A stretch of DNA of 64,000 nt from Burkholderiaceae bacterium (GCA_023150375.1 JAKLLA010000018.1:62001-126000), one strand, 5' to 3'. Positions 43,693 through 53,624 are shown, numbered from the stretch's first letter. Made by a program: numbers and translations. Notes: a model not told the origin generated them from the sequence alone.

Positions 43693-43778
43693 TAGTAAGT
43701 CTACCTTATCGTTTACACGATAGGGAAAGCAATGTGTCGGATCGAGCGATCAGTTAGTAAGGTTGCCTTATTGTTTAC
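43693..43778. promoter_or_regulatory. Two direct operator repeats in the divergent promoter
   Basis: Two related 24-bp sites at 43693-43716 and 43755-43778, 62 bp apart start to start (about six helical turns). Both begin TAGTAAG and share CCTTAT and GTTTAC. The second contains the palindrome TAAGG-TTG-CCTTA; the first is the same with one imperfect arm. They lie between the start of the dehydrogenase gene (43628) and that of the CoA ligase (43859). Best candidates for the adjacent MarR regulator; promoter hexamers could not be fixed. Confidence 0.65.
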
Positions 43779-43858
43779 CGGCTCCTGACAACGCACGGCC
43801 CCTCCCCGGCCTGCGCGGTCGGGGCTCCTCCCACCCGGCCCCAACAGGCCTTGCTGCG

Positions 43859-45739
43859 ATGGCGATGTCGACCGCTCCCTTTCTGCCGCTGCCCTTCCTG
43901 CCACGCGATCTGGCGGTGGAGGTGCGCCGCGACGGTGCCATCCTCATGCGCAGCCGGGTGCCGCTGGGTCCGGTGGAGCCGCATCTGCCGGCCATGCTGC
44001 TGCGGCAGGCCCGTGTGCGAGCCGCACAGCCCTGGCTGATGCAGCGCCGCGGCGATGGCGCGGCCTGGCGCGCACTGAGCTATGGCGAAGCGGCCGAACA
44101 GGCCCAGGCTGCCGCACAGTGGCTGCTCGCGCAGGATCGCCCCGGACGCGCCGTGATGGTGCTCAGCGGCAACAGCCTCGAGCACGCCGTGTTCGAGCTG
44201 GCGGCGATGAAAGCGCGCATGCCCTATGTGCCGGTCACGCCTGCCTACTCGCTGCTCAGCGCCGACCATGCCAAGCTGCGCGCGATGGTCGAGCTGATCG
44301 ACCCGGCGGTCGTCTTCGTGCAGGAAGCAGCCCGCTTCGAACGGGCGCTGCGTGCGCTCGGCCTCCGCGATGTGCGCGTGATCCACGTCGAGGCCCCGGT
44401 TGCCGGCCTGGCATCGACGCCCTGGTCCGAGGTGACGGCCACGCCGGTCGGCGAGGCGGTGCAGGCGTCCATCGCCGCGATCGAGCCCGGCACCGTCGCC
44501 AAAGTCCTGTTCACCTCCGGTTCCACCGGGGTGCCCAAGGCGGTGCCGGTGACGCAGCATATGCTCTGCGCCACCACGGCGATGCATGCCCAGACGGTGC
44601 AGCGGGACGCCGACACGCCCCCATCGGTGCTGCTGGAGTGGCTGCCCTGGAGCCATGTGGCCGGCGGCACCGCGATCTTCGACAGCGTGCTGGAGGACGG
44701 CGGCACGATGTACCTGGACGACGGCCGCCCGGTACCCGGCGAGTTCGAGAAGACGCTGCGCAACCTCGAAGAGGTCTCGCCCACCCGCTTCTCCAGCGTG
44801 CCGGCCGGCTATGCGATGCTGGCCGACGCGCTGGAGCGCAGCGAGTCGCTGGGGCACCACTTCTTCCGCCGGCTGCGCCGCCTCACCTCTTCCGGCGCCA
44901 AGCTGCCCGACAGCCTGTACCAGCGCCTGCAGGCGCAGGCGGTGCGCCACCTGGGGCACCGGGTGCCCTTCGTGGCCGGCTACGGCTCCACCGAGACCTG
45001 CGCGGCCACCACCGTGATCCATTGGCCCACCGAGCTGCCCGGCCTGGTCGGCCTGCCCCAGCCGGGCGTGGAGCTCAAGCTGGTGCCGCTGGACGACCAG
45101 CGCTACGAGGTGCGGGTGCGCGGCCCCTCGGTGATGTCGGGTTACCTGGCGCAGCCCGAGCTGACACGCCAGGCCTTCGACGACGAGGGCTACTACGGCA
45201 TGGGCGACGCGGTCACCTTCGTCGATCGGGCCCGCCCGGAGGAAGGGCTGGCCTTCGCCGGGCGGGTGGCCGAGGAGTTCAAGCTGCAGTCCGGCATCTT
45301 CGTGCGGGTGGGCAGCCTGCGTGTGGAGCTGGTCGGTGCCCTGGCGCCGTGGATCACCGACGTCGTCGTCACCGGCGCGGATCGGGCCTGGGTGGGGTTG
45401 CTGGCCTGGCCGAACGTCGCCGCCTGCCGCGAACGCTTCGGCGCGCTGCCGCTGCCCGAACTCCTGCGGCAGCCGGCCCTGCACGAGGCATTGCACCAGG
45501 CGCTGCAGCGGCACAACGCAGACCACAGCGGCAGCAGCCGGCGCATTGCGCGGATGCTGCTGCTGGCCGAGCCGCCGTCGCTGGACGCCGGCGAAATCAC
45601 CGACAAGGGCTATGTGAACCAGCGCGCCGTGCTGGCGCGCCGCGCGGCGGACGTCGAGCGGCTCTACGCCGCAACGGTCGGGCCCGATGTCGTGGTGATC
45701 GATCCTGCTCACACGCCTTCCCAACGGGAGAACGCATGA
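43859..45739 (+). CDS. Feruloyl-CoA synthetase-like AMP-dependent CoA ligase
   Basis: 626-residue adenylate-forming ligase. The AMP-binding P-loop is LFTSGSTGVPKAVPVTQ (near residue 217), and VAGYGSTETCAATTV and GYYGMGDAVTFVDRARPEEG carry the next core motifs. The C-terminal lid is present but unusual (FAGRVAEEFKLQSGIFVRVG, where most ligases have a shorter hinge), a form seen in feruloyl-CoA synthetases. It should activate an aromatic acid with ATP and CoA. Start ATG 43859 (MAMSTAPF) is preferred to an upstream TTG; ATG 43865 is an alternative. It heads the long plus-strand catabolic operon and overlaps the crotonase gene by 4 bp, which fits the ferulate-type sequence ligase then hydratase-lyase. 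Confidence 0.85.
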   Translation: MAMSTAPFLPLPFLPRDLAVEVRRDGAILMRSRVPLGPVEPHLPAMLLRQARVRAAQPWLMQRRGDGAAWRALSYGEAAEQAQAAAQWLLAQDRPGRAVMVLSGNSLEHAVFELAAMKARMPYVPVTPAYSLLSADHAKLRAMVELIDPAVVFVQEAARFERALRALGLRDVRVIHVEAPVAGLASTPWSEVTATPVGEAVQASIAAIEPGTVAKVLFTSGSTGVPKAVPVTQHMLCATTAMHAQTVQRDADTPPSVLLEWLPWSHVAGGTAIFDSVLEDGGTMYLDDGRPVPGEFEKTLRNLEEVSPTRFSSVPAGYAMLADALERSESLGHHFFRRLRRLTSSGAKLPDSLYQRLQAQAVRHLGHRVPFVAGYGSTETCAATTVIHWPTELPGLVGLPQPGVELKLVPLDDQRYEVRVRGPSVMSGYLAQPELTRQAFDDEGYYGMGDAVTFVDRARPEEGLAFAGRVAEEFKLQSGIFVRVGSLRVELVGALAPWITDVVVTGADRAWVGLLAWPNVAACRERFGALPLPELLRQPALHEALHQALQRHNADHSGSSRRIARMLLLAEPPSLDAGEITDKGYVNQRAVLARRAADVERLYAATVGPDVVVIDPAHTPSQRENA

Positions 45740-46551
45740 CGACGACGAACGCATCTGCGGCGCCGCAGCGCCTGATCGAGCTGCAGCGCGAGGACGGCAT
45801 CCTGCTCGTGCAGCTCAACCGGCCCGACAAGCGCAACGCGATCAACGACGCCCTGATGGCCCAGCTCGAGGAGGTGTTCACCGACGGCCTGGGCGATGCG
45901 CGCGTGGTGATCCTGCACGGTGCCGGGGCGCATTTCAGCGCCGGGCTGGACCTGTTCGAACTGATGAGCCAGCCCAACCCCGACGTGGTGGTCGGCATGC
46001 GGCGCTCGCGCCGCTGGCACCGCGCCTTCGACACGATCCAGTTCGGCGAGGTGCCGGTGATCAGCGTGCTCGAGGGCGGCGTGATCGGCGGCGGCTTCGA
46101 GCTGGCCGCGGCCACGCATGTGCGCGTCACCGAGCAGTCGGCCTTCTTCCAGCTGCCCGAGGGCCAGCGCGGCATCTTCCTGGGCGGCAGCGGCTCGGTG
46201 CGCATTCCGCGCCTCATCGGTGCGGGCCGGGTGGTGGAGATGATGCTGACCGGCCGCTCGCTCAGCGCTGCCGAGGCCCTGCAGCTGGGCGTGGCGCACT
46301 ACCTGGTGGACGACGGCGCCGGCCTGGCCAAGGCGCGCGAGCTGGCGCAGGCCATCGCGCGCAACGCGACGGCCACCAACTACGCCGTCATCAACGGCAT
46401 CCAGCGCATCAGCGAGATGCCCATGGGCGAAGGCCTCTTCGCCGAAACGATGGTGACGGTGATGACCAAGGCCGCCGGCACCGGTGCCGGCCAGCGCATC
46501 CACGAGTTCTTCGAGGGGCGCCGCCAGCGGTCGGAAGACGCCGGCCGCTGA
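45736..46551 (+). CDS. Enoyl-CoA hydratase/isomerase (crotonase) family protein
   Basis: 271-residue crotonase-fold enzyme. The N-terminal LVQLNRPDKRNAIND is typical, HFSAGLDLFELM forms the oxyanion hole, and GGVIGGGFELAAATHVRV with FQLPEGQRGIFLGGSGSV supplies the active-site loop with a Glu (near residue 140). It probably hydrates an enoyl-CoA, and in a feruloyl-CoA hydratase/lyase role would release an aromatic aldehyde and acetyl-CoA. Its ATG overlaps the ligase stop, so ligase and crotonase are coupled. I cannot tell a simple hydratase from a hydratase-lyase by eye. Confidence 0.87.
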   Translation: MTTTNASAAPQRLIELQREDGILLVQLNRPDKRNAINDALMAQLEEVFTDGLGDARVVILHGAGAHFSAGLDLFELMSQPNPDVVVGMRRSRRWHRAFDTIQFGEVPVISVLEGGVIGGGFELAAATHVRVTEQSAFFQLPEGQRGIFLGGSGSVRIPRLIGAGRVVEMMLTGRSLSAAEALQLGVAHYLVDDGAGLAKARELAQAIARNATATNYAVINGIQRISEMPMGEGLFAETMVTVMTKAAGTGAGQRIHEFFEGRRQRSEDAGR

Positions 46552-46608
46552 CGCCCGCCCCGCGCGGGCCGGATGCCTCGAGTTGCTGCAGAGATCAGGA
46601 GACCCCCC

Positions 46609-47826
46609 ATGCTTTCCAAGGAAGACAACGACCTGCTGACCCGGGTGAGCCACGGCGCGCCGATGGGGCGCATGATGAAGCAGCACTGGTGGATTCCCGC
46701 CGCGCTGTCCGACAAGCTCGAGGCGGACGGCAAGCCGCTGCGCGTGCGCCTGTTCGGCGAGAACTACGTGGCCTTCCGGGCCACCGGCGGCAAGGTGGGC
46801 TTCTTCGACGAGGCCTGCCCGCACCGCGGCGCCTCGATGGCCCTGGCGCGCAACGAGGACAACGCGCTGCGCTGTATCTACCACGGCTGGAAGTTCAGCG
46901 TCGAGGGCGTCACCGTGGCCGTGCCCACCCAGCCGGCCAACGAGGCCGAGTACTGCAAGCATGTACCGCTGAAGCACTACCCGGTGCGCGAGGAGGCCGG
47001 CATCGTCTGGGTGTGGCTGGGCGAAGGCGACACGCCGCCCAAGTTCCCGGAGCTGCCCTTCGTCGGCCTGCCGCGCGAGAACTTCGTGGTCTTCCGCCAG
47101 AAAGTCAACGCCAACTGGCTGCAGGGGGTCGAGACGACGATGGACTCGGCCCACCTGGGCGTGCTGCACCAGAGCTGGCTCAAGGGCTTCGGTGACATCG
47201 AGTTCTCCTCGGCCAACATGGCGCCGGTCTACCACCTGGCGACCAAGCCCTTCGGCTTCCGGTATGCCGCCGTGCGCCAGCTGAAGGACGCGCGCGCATA
47301 CGTGCGCACGAACTCCTTCGTCATGCCCTGGTACGGCATCGTCTCGCCCAACGACACCGAGGTGAAGGGCGGCAGCATCTTCTTCTCGGTGCCGATCGAC
47401 GACGAGAACATCTGGTACTGGCAGATGACCTACCGCAGCAGCGAGAAGCTGGTGCCCAACAAGACGCACCACTTCAGCGATGCCGATTCCTGGCCGCCGC
47501 TGCCGCCCGGCCCGCCCGAGGACAACTGGGGCCAGGACCGCGAGGCGATGAAGAACGGCCACTTCACCGGCTTCACGCAGATGCTGGGCACCGAGGACTT
47601 CGCCGTGATCATGAGCATGGGGCCGATCTCCGACCGCACCAAGGAGTACCTGGGCGCCGGTGACGGCGCGGTGCTGGCGGTGCGCCGCTGCCTGATGTCC
47701 GCACTTCGCGAGTTCATCGCCGGTCAGGTGCCGGCGCTGGCCCGCCACGAGCAGATCGACTACCTGCAGACACCGCCGGTCTCCCGCGTGGTGTCCAGCG
47801 AGGCCGAGTGGCGCGCCTTCCTCTGA
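46609..47826 (+). CDS. Rieske non-heme iron oxygenase, alpha subunit (phthalate-oxygenase-like)
   Basis: 405-residue ring-hydroxylating or demethylating oxygenase. The Rieske [2Fe-2S] cluster site is CPHRG (near residue 69) with CIYHGW about 20 residues later. The mononuclear-iron site is VETTMDSAHLGVLH (Asp, His and His, near residue 180). The N-terminus MLSKEDNDLLTRV is like phthalate 4,5-dioxygenase oxygenases. Such class IA enzymes need a reductase, which I do not see in the window. Start ATG 46609 follows CAGGAG; the gene is 57 bp after the crotonase gene. Substrate unknown: an aromatic carboxylate or an O-methyl phenylpropanoid (vanillate-like O-demethylation) would fit the neighbours. 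Confidence 0.88.
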   Translation: MLSKEDNDLLTRVSHGAPMGRMMKQHWWIPAALSDKLEADGKPLRVRLFGENYVAFRATGGKVGFFDEACPHRGASMALARNEDNALRCIYHGWKFSVEGVTVAVPTQPANEAEYCKHVPLKHYPVREEAGIVWVWLGEGDTPPKFPELPFVGLPRENFVVFRQKVNANWLQGVETTMDSAHLGVLHQSWLKGFGDIEFSSANMAPVYHLATKPFGFRYAAVRQLKDARAYVRTNSFVMPWYGIVSPNDTEVKGGSIFFSVPIDDENIWYWQMTYRSSEKLVPNKTHHFSDADSWPPLPPGPPEDNWGQDREAMKNGHFTGFTQMLGTEDFAVIMSMGPISDRTKEYLGAGDGAVLAVRRCLMSALREFIAGQVPALARHEQIDYLQTPPVSRVVSSEAEWRAFL

Positions 47827-47890
47827 CGACGCCCGCCGAACGCGACCCAAGAACGACCCGAGAACGACCCGAAGCCGCCCAGGAGACCCC

Positions 47891-49504
47891 ATGACCCACC
47901 CGAAGTTCGTCCAGCCGCAGTCGATCGTCCTTGCCGTGGGCCTGCTGGCCGCCGCGGCGGTGCAGGCGCAGTCCAGCGCCGCTGCCCCGCAGCGCGGCGG
48001 CACGCTGGTGGTGCCTATCCACGTCGGCGAGCCGCCGACCTACGACTGCCACGCCACCAACTCGCCGGCGGCGATGTGGCGCGTCGCCCCGCACTACTCG
48101 ACCCTGCTGAAGATCGATGCGGACCGCTTCCCGCAGGTCACCGGCGACCTGGCCAAGAGCTGGACCGAGTCGCCCGACCGCCTGACCTACCGCTTCACGC
48201 TGCAGCCCAACATCAAGTTCCACGACGGCTCGACGCTGACCAGCGCGGATGTCAAGGCCAGCTTCGACCGCCTGCGCAACCCGCCGCCGGGCGTGGTGTC
48301 GCTGCGCCAGGGCATGCTCGCCGACATCGCCGACATCGAGACCCCCGACGACAGCACGGTGGTCTTCAAGTTCAGGCGGCGCCATGCAGCGGCCCTGCAG
48401 CTGCTGGCCATGCCCTACGCCTGCATCTACTCGGCCAGGCTGATGGCCAGCGATCCGGCGTATCCGGCCAAGCGGGTGATGGGCAGCGGCCCGTTCAAGT
48501 TCGTGCGCTACACCCCGGGCTCGGAGTGGGTCGGCGAGCGCTTTGCCGACTACTTCCAGGCCGGCAAGCCCCACCTGGACGGCATCCGCCTGCTCAGCGT
48601 GGCGCCGGTGGCAGCCACCAACGCGCTGCTGGCCGGTCAGGTGCACTTCACGATGCAGGGCCTCACGCCGCCCGAGGTGGCGCGCATCACCGCCGCACGC
48701 GGCGACAAGGTCAAGGTGGTCGGCGGCGGCAAGGCCACCACCTTCGGCCCCTGGTTCGCCATCAACACGCAGCGCGATGCCGTCAAGGACGAGCGCGTGC
48801 GCCGCGCCCTGAACCTGGCGCTGGACCGCTGGGGCGCCTCCAAGGCGATGGAGCAGATCACGCCGATGTTCCGTGTCGGCGGCCTGGTGCGCCCGGGCTC
48901 CACCTTCGCCCGCAGCGACGACGAACTCGCCCGGCTGCCCGGCTTCGGCCGCGACATCGAGGCCGCCCGCGCCGAGGCGCGCAAGCTGCTGGCCGCAGCC
49001 GGCAAGCGCGACCTCAAGCTCACGGTGGTGAACAACCGCGCCTTCACCTACTTCGGCGTCTACGTGGCCGACCAGCTCTCGAAGATCGGCGTGCAGGTCG
49101 AGCACCTGCCGCTGGACACCCCGCAGGTGGCCGCGCGCCGCACCTCGGGCGACTACGACCTGATCTTCGACAGCCCGGCCGAGTTCGTCGACGACCCGTC
49201 CGTCCAGCTCGCCTACTTCGAGCCCTTCAGCAGCAACCGCGCCAACCTGGCGCGCGTGGGCGACCCGACCTTCGTGGAGATGTTCCAGGCCCAGCTGCAG
49301 GACGTGAACCCGGCCACGCGGGCGAAGAAGGTGCGCGACCTGGAGGCCTACCTGATGCAGAAGAGCTACGTGATGCCGCTGTTCTGGCAGAGCCGCAAGC
49401 GCGTCATCGACGCCGGGCTGCACGGGCTGGAAGGCGACTACCCGTCCAACTACGTGAAGCTGGACTTCGCCGATCTCTGGCTCGATCCCGCCTCGCGCAA
49501 GTGA
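47891..49504 (+). CDS. ABC transporter periplasmic solute-binding protein (SBP_bac_5 family)
   Basis: 537-residue periplasmic binding protein of the peptide/nickel/opine class. A signal peptide (MTHPKFVQPQSIVLAVGLLAA, then VQAQSS) is followed by the SBP_bac_5 mature domain: the N-lobe starts GGTLVVPIHVGEPPTYDCH, LAKSWTESPDRLTYRFTLQP and FHDGSTLTSADVKASFDRLR are family signatures, and WFAINTQRDAVKDERVRRAL is the late signature. No lipobox Cys is seen. A strong ribosome site (CCAGGAG) precedes ATG 47891. Members of this family also bind aromatic acids and oligosaccharides, so here it probably imports the compound the cluster degrades. Confidence 0.9.
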   Translation: MTHPKFVQPQSIVLAVGLLAAAAVQAQSSAAAPQRGGTLVVPIHVGEPPTYDCHATNSPAAMWRVAPHYSTLLKIDADRFPQVTGDLAKSWTESPDRLTYRFTLQPNIKFHDGSTLTSADVKASFDRLRNPPPGVVSLRQGMLADIADIETPDDSTVVFKFRRRHAAALQLLAMPYACIYSARLMASDPAYPAKRVMGSGPFKFVRYTPGSEWVGERFADYFQAGKPHLDGIRLLSVAPVAATNALLAGQVHFTMQGLTPPEVARITAARGDKVKVVGGGKATTFGPWFAINTQRDAVKDERVRRALNLALDRWGASKAMEQITPMFRVGGLVRPGSTFARSDDELARLPGFGRDIEAARAEARKLLAAAGKRDLKLTVVNNRAFTYFGVYVADQLSKIGVQVEHLPLDTPQVAARRTSGDYDLIFDSPAEFVDDPSVQLAYFEPFSSNRANLARVGDPTFVEMFQAQLQDVNPATRAKKVRDLEAYLMQKSYVMPLFWQSRKRVIDAGLHGLEGDYPSNYVKLDFADLWLDPASRK

Positions 49505-49560
49505 AGCCGGCTTTCCGGCCCCGCCCCAGTCCCACCCTCGAACCCCACTCGGAACCCACC

Positions 49561-51664
49561 GTGCGTGCCCCGGATCCTGTGATGGAAGACGTCGTCGCCA
49601 AGCTCGCCGCCGGCCCGGCTGCGCCCGCCCCGGCCGCCTCCCCGGAGTCGCCCGTGCTGCGCGTGCGCAACCTCGACGTCGAGTTCCTCACCGAGGCCGG
49701 CCGCGTGCCGGCGGTGCGCGGCCTGAGCTACGAGGTGCGCCCCGGCGAGGTGCTGGCCATCGTGGGCGAATCCGGCTCGGGCAAGTCGGTGAGTTCGCTG
49801 GCCGTGATGGGTCTGCTGCCGGGCAATGCCCGCGTGAGCGCCGCCTCCATCGACTTCGACGGGACCGACCTGCACCGGCTCGACGCCGCCCAGCTGCGCC
49901 GCCTGCGCGGACGCGGCCTTCCAGGACCCGATGACGGCGCTGAACCCGGTGATGACGGTGGGCCAGCAGCTGGAGGAGCCGCTGCGCCAGCACCTGGGGC
50001 TGAACGCCCGGCAGGCCCGCGAGCGCGCGCTCGAGCTGCTGGCGCTGGTCGGCATCCCGGATGCCCAGGCCCGCATCGAGCAGTATCCGCACCAGTTCTC
50101 GGGGGGCATGCGCCAGCGCGTGATGATCGCCATCGGGCTGTCGTGCAACCCCAAGCTGCTGATCGCCGACGAGCCGACCACCGCGCTGGACGTGACCATC
50201 CAGGCGCAGATCCTCACGCTGATGCAGGACCTGTGCCGGCGGCTGAAGGTCGCGCTGGTCTTCATCACCCACAACCTGGGCGTGGTGGCCCGCTACGCCG
50301 ACCGGGTGCTGGTGATGTACGGCGGGCGCATGCTCGAGCAAGGGCCGGCCGGCGCGGTGTTCCGCCAGCCGCGGCACCTGTACACCGCCGGGCTGCTGGC
50401 CTCGGTGCCCACGCTGGACGGCGAGCGTCGCGAGCGCCTCGAAGGCATCGAGGGCACGCCGCCGAACCCGCTGCATCTGCCGCCGGGCTGTGCCTTCGCG
50501 CCGCGCTGCGTGCATGCGGTGGAGCGCTGCCGCCAGCCCGGCGAGGCGGCCCCCACCGACGTCGGTACCTGGTCGGCCTGCTGCCGTGCCGCCGACCTGG
50601 CCAGCGGCGCCATCGGCTGGGTCGCCGCCACGGCGCGCCCGCTCACGCCGGCTGGCGCCGGCCGCCCGGCGCCGGGCCCCGCCGACACCGACGGCACGGC
50701 GCTGCTGCGCCTGGAATCGCTCGGGAAGTCCTTCGCGGTCAAGCGGGGCCTGTTCGGGTCGACCCGCACGATCCGCGCCGTCCAGGACATCAGTCTGAGC
50801 ATCGCAGCCAACGAGACCGTCGGCGTCGTGGGGGAGTCCGGCTGCGGCAAGTCCACCCTGGGGCGGCTGCTGCTGCGGCTCGAGGAACCCACCGGCGGTC
50901 GGGTGACGTTCCGGGGGCAGGACATCACGCACCTGGGCGACCGGGCCCTGCGGGGCTTTCGCCGCCACGTGCAGGTGATCTTCCAGGACCCCTACTCCTC
51001 GCTCAATCCGCGTCAGCGCATCGGCAGCATCCTGACCGAGCCGATGCTCGTGCACGGCCTGGCCCCGGACGCCGCCAGCGCGAAGGCCGAGGCCGCACGC
51101 CTGCTGCAGGAGGTCGGCCTCTGGCCCGAACATGCCGATCGCTACCCGCACCAGCTCTCCGGCGGACAGCGCCAGCGGGTGGCCATCGCCCGCGCCCTGG
51201 CCATGCGCCCGGAGCTGATCGTCTGCGACGAGGCGGTCTCGGCGCTGGACGTCTCGGTGCAGGCCCAGGTGGTCAACCTGCTGGCCGACCTGCAGCGCAG
51301 CCACCGTCTGTCGTACCTGTTCATCGGGCACGACCTGGCGGTGGTGCGGCAGATCGCCACGCGGGTGGTGGTGATGTACCTCGGCCGCATCGTCGAGATC
51401 GCCGAACGCGACGCGTTCTACCGCGAGCCGCTGCATCCCTACTCGCGTCTGCTGATGGCGGCGGTGCCCTCGCTGGCCGAGGCCGGCACCGGCCGGTTCA
51501 CCGCACCGGCCGTCCAGGGCGAGCCGCCCAGCCCGCTGGCGCCGCCCTCGGGCTGCGCCTTCCGTACCCGTTGCCCACGCGCGGCGGCCGAGTGCGCCCA
51601 GACCGTGCCGCCGCTGCGCGCGGTCGGTCCGGGCCGCCAGGTGGCCTGCCTGCGAATCGAGTGA
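49561..51664 (+). pseudogene. Frameshifted fused ABC ATPase (DppD-DppF type)
   Basis: Would be a two-domain ATPase of about 700 residues for the peptide-type importer. The first domain begins GTG 49561 (or ATG 49582), with Walker A IVGESGSGKSVSSL, then breaks near 49915. The Q-loop ([11 protein letters not shown]), signature [13 protein letters not shown] and Walker [13 protein letters not shown] continue in the +1 frame from about 49917. The second domain is complete: [27 protein letters not shown] and [12 protein letters not shown]. At the break, RLRGRG runs directly into the FQDP-coding bases. Family members have about four more residues there, and the data fit an 11-nt deletion between two GGC triplets. 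A single-base assembly error is not enough. If real, the importer lost its paired ATPase. Confidence 0.8.
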
Positions 51665-51671
51665 GGCCCGC

Positions 51672-52625
51672 ATGATTTCATTCCTCGCCAAACGCGCCGG
51701 CCAGTTCCTGTTCACCCTGTGGTGCGTGGCCACGCTGATCTTCTTCATGCTGCGTGTGCTGCCGGGCGACCCGGTGGAGTTCAAGTACACCAGCGAGGGC
51801 GGCACGCTGACCGCCCAGCAGCTGCAGGAGCAGCGCGAGCGCTTCGGCTACGACCGGCCGCTGCCGGTGCAGTACGCCAGCTGGATCGGCGGGCTGGTGC
51901 AGGGCGACCTGGGCACCTCGATCTGGAGCGAGAACCCGATCCGCGAGGAAATCGGCACGCGCCTGGGCATCACGATCCAGCTGGCCGTGGCGGCGCTGCT
52001 GGTGGGGCTGCTGCTGGCGCTGCCGCTGGGGGTGGCCGGCGCGCTGGCGCGGGGCACCTGGCTGGACCAGCTGATCCGGGTGGCCACCGTCACCGGCCAG
52101 TCGGTGCCCAGCTTCTGGCTGGCCATGCTGGTGCTGCTGGCCATGCTGGCCACGCTGGGCTGGATCCCCTCCATCGAGGCGGTGTCGTGGCAAGACAAGC
52201 CCTGGGACTACCTGGCCCAGCTGCTCGTGCCGGCCGTGGTGGTGGGCTGGCGGCTGTCCTCGGTGAATGCCCGGCTGCTGCGCTCCTCGCTGATCGAGGT
52301 GCTCAACCAGGACTACGTGCGCACCGCCCATGCGAAGGGAGTGCACCCGGTGCGCGTGGTGTGGCGCCACGCCCTGGGCAACGCCCTGCTGCCCACCGTC
52401 ACCGTGATCGGCATCGAGTTCGCCGGCCTGCTCGGCGGGCTGGTGGTGACCGAGCAGGTCTTCAACATCAACGGCATCGGCCGCCTGCTGGTGCAGGCCA
52501 TCGGCTTCAGCGACCTGGCGCTGATCCAGGGGCTGGTGATGCTGTTCGCGCTGATCTACGTGACCGTCGGCTTCGCCGTCGACCTGGTGCATGCGCTGCT
52601 CGATCCGCGCATCCGCATCCGCTGA
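51672..52625 (+). CDS. ABC transporter permease, DppB-like
   Basis: 317-residue inner-membrane permease of the peptide/opine importer class (BPD_transp_1). The N-terminal helix MISFLAKRAGQFLFTLWCVA is followed by the long periplasmic loop (LPGDPVEFKYTSEGG) typical of DppB, several hydrophobic helices, and the EAA-type coupling loop (EVLNQDYVRTAHAKGVHPVRVVWRHALGNALLP). It starts 7 bp after the ATPase and pairs with the next gene, with which it would form the membrane channel for the solute delivered by the 47891 protein. Confidence 0.93.
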   Translation: MISFLAKRAGQFLFTLWCVATLIFFMLRVLPGDPVEFKYTSEGGTLTAQQLQEQRERFGYDRPLPVQYASWIGGLVQGDLGTSIWSENPIREEIGTRLGITIQLAVAALLVGLLLALPLGVAGALARGTWLDQLIRVATVTGQSVPSFWLAMLVLLAMLATLGWIPSIEAVSWQDKPWDYLAQLLVPAVVVGWRLSSVNARLLRSSLIEVLNQDYVRTAHAKGVHPVRVVWRHALGNALLPTVTVIGIEFAGLLGGLVVTEQVFNINGIGRLLVQAIGFSDLALIQGLVMLFALIYVTVGFAVDLVHALLDPRIRIR

Positions 52626-52643
52626 CCGCCGAGACCCACCGCC

Positions 52644-53558
52644 ATGACACCTTCGTCCATGTCCTACCTGCAGCGCAGCGTGGCCAGCTCGCTGGCGCAG
52701 CAGCCCGCCGTGCGTGCGCTGCTGCGCTTCCTGCGCCAGCAGCCGCTGGGCGCACTCGGCCTGATCGGCATCGTCACGATGCTGGTGGCCGGATCCTTCG
52801 CGCCGCAGCTGGCCCCCTACGACCCGCTGGCCGCGCGCTTCGACGCCACGCTGCAGCCGCCCAGCGCACAGCACTGGATGGGCACCGACAACTTCGGCCG
52901 CGACATCTTCTCGCGCATCCTCTACGGCACACGCCCGGCACTGCTGCTGGGCATCTCGACCGCGCTGATCGGCTCGCTCATCGGCACCGCGGTGGGCACC
53001 ACCTCGGCCTATTTCGGCGGCCGGGTGGATGCCGTGCTGCAGCGTGCCAACGACGTGCTGCTGTCGATCCCGCTGATCGTCGCCGCACTGGTCGTGGTGG
53101 CCGTGCTCGGGCGGCGCGAGGTGGCGGGGCTGGACGTGAACCTGATGATCGCCATCACCCTGCCCTACATCCCGGTGATGGCCCGGGTGATGCGCAGCGC
53201 GGCGCTGCCGGTGCGCATGTCGCCGCACATCGACGCGGCGCGCGCCCTGGGCTTCTCGCACCTGCGCATCATGGCGCGGCACATGCTGCCCAACCTGGTC
53301 TCCCCCTGGCTGGTGATGGTGAGTGCCTTCACGGCGCAGACCATCCTGCTGGAGGCCTCGCTGTCCTTCCTCGGCGTCGGCGTGCACGAGCCGACGCCGG
53401 CCTGGGGCCTGATGCTCTCGGGCGTGAGCGTCGAGACCTTCGTCTCCGCGCCCTGGGTGGTGCTGTTTCCCGGCCTGGCGATCAGCCTCACCGTCTTCGC
53501 CTTCAGCCTGCTCGGCGACGCGCTGCGCGACGCCCTCGACCCCCGCACCCGCCATTGA
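52644..53558 (+). CDS. ABC transporter permease, DppC-like
   Basis: 304-residue partner permease (BPD_transp_1 with DppC N-terminal extension). It has an N-terminal anchor helix (GALGLIGIVTMLVAGSFAP), the DppC-type segment HWMGTDNFGRDIFSRILYGTR, and the coupling loop ALGFSHLRIMARHMLPNLVSP. It starts 18 bp after its partner. With the binding protein, the two permeases and the fused ATPase, the importer set is complete apart from the frameshift. Confidence 0.92.
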   Translation: MTPSSMSYLQRSVASSLAQQPAVRALLRFLRQQPLGALGLIGIVTMLVAGSFAPQLAPYDPLAARFDATLQPPSAQHWMGTDNFGRDIFSRILYGTRPALLLGISTALIGSLIGTAVGTTSAYFGGRVDAVLQRANDVLLSIPLIVAALVVVAVLGRREVAGLDVNLMIAITLPYIPVMARVMRSAALPVRMSPHIDAARALGFSHLRIMARHMLPNLVSPWLVMVSAFTAQTILLEASLSFLGVGVHEPTPAWGLMLSGVSVETFVSAPWVVLFPGLAISLTVFAFSLLGDALRDALDPRTRH

Positions 53559-53624
53559 GCCTGGCCGGGCCGGCGTCGACCGGCCCGCCAGCGAACGTCA
53601 ACCCGTCCCTCCAAGGAGCCTTGC

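Noticed and set aside
43629..43762. A clear sigma-70 pair for either divergent operon
   Set aside because: Several weak TTG and TA-rich hexamers can be drawn but none fits both boxes and spacing well; only the operator repeats are reported.
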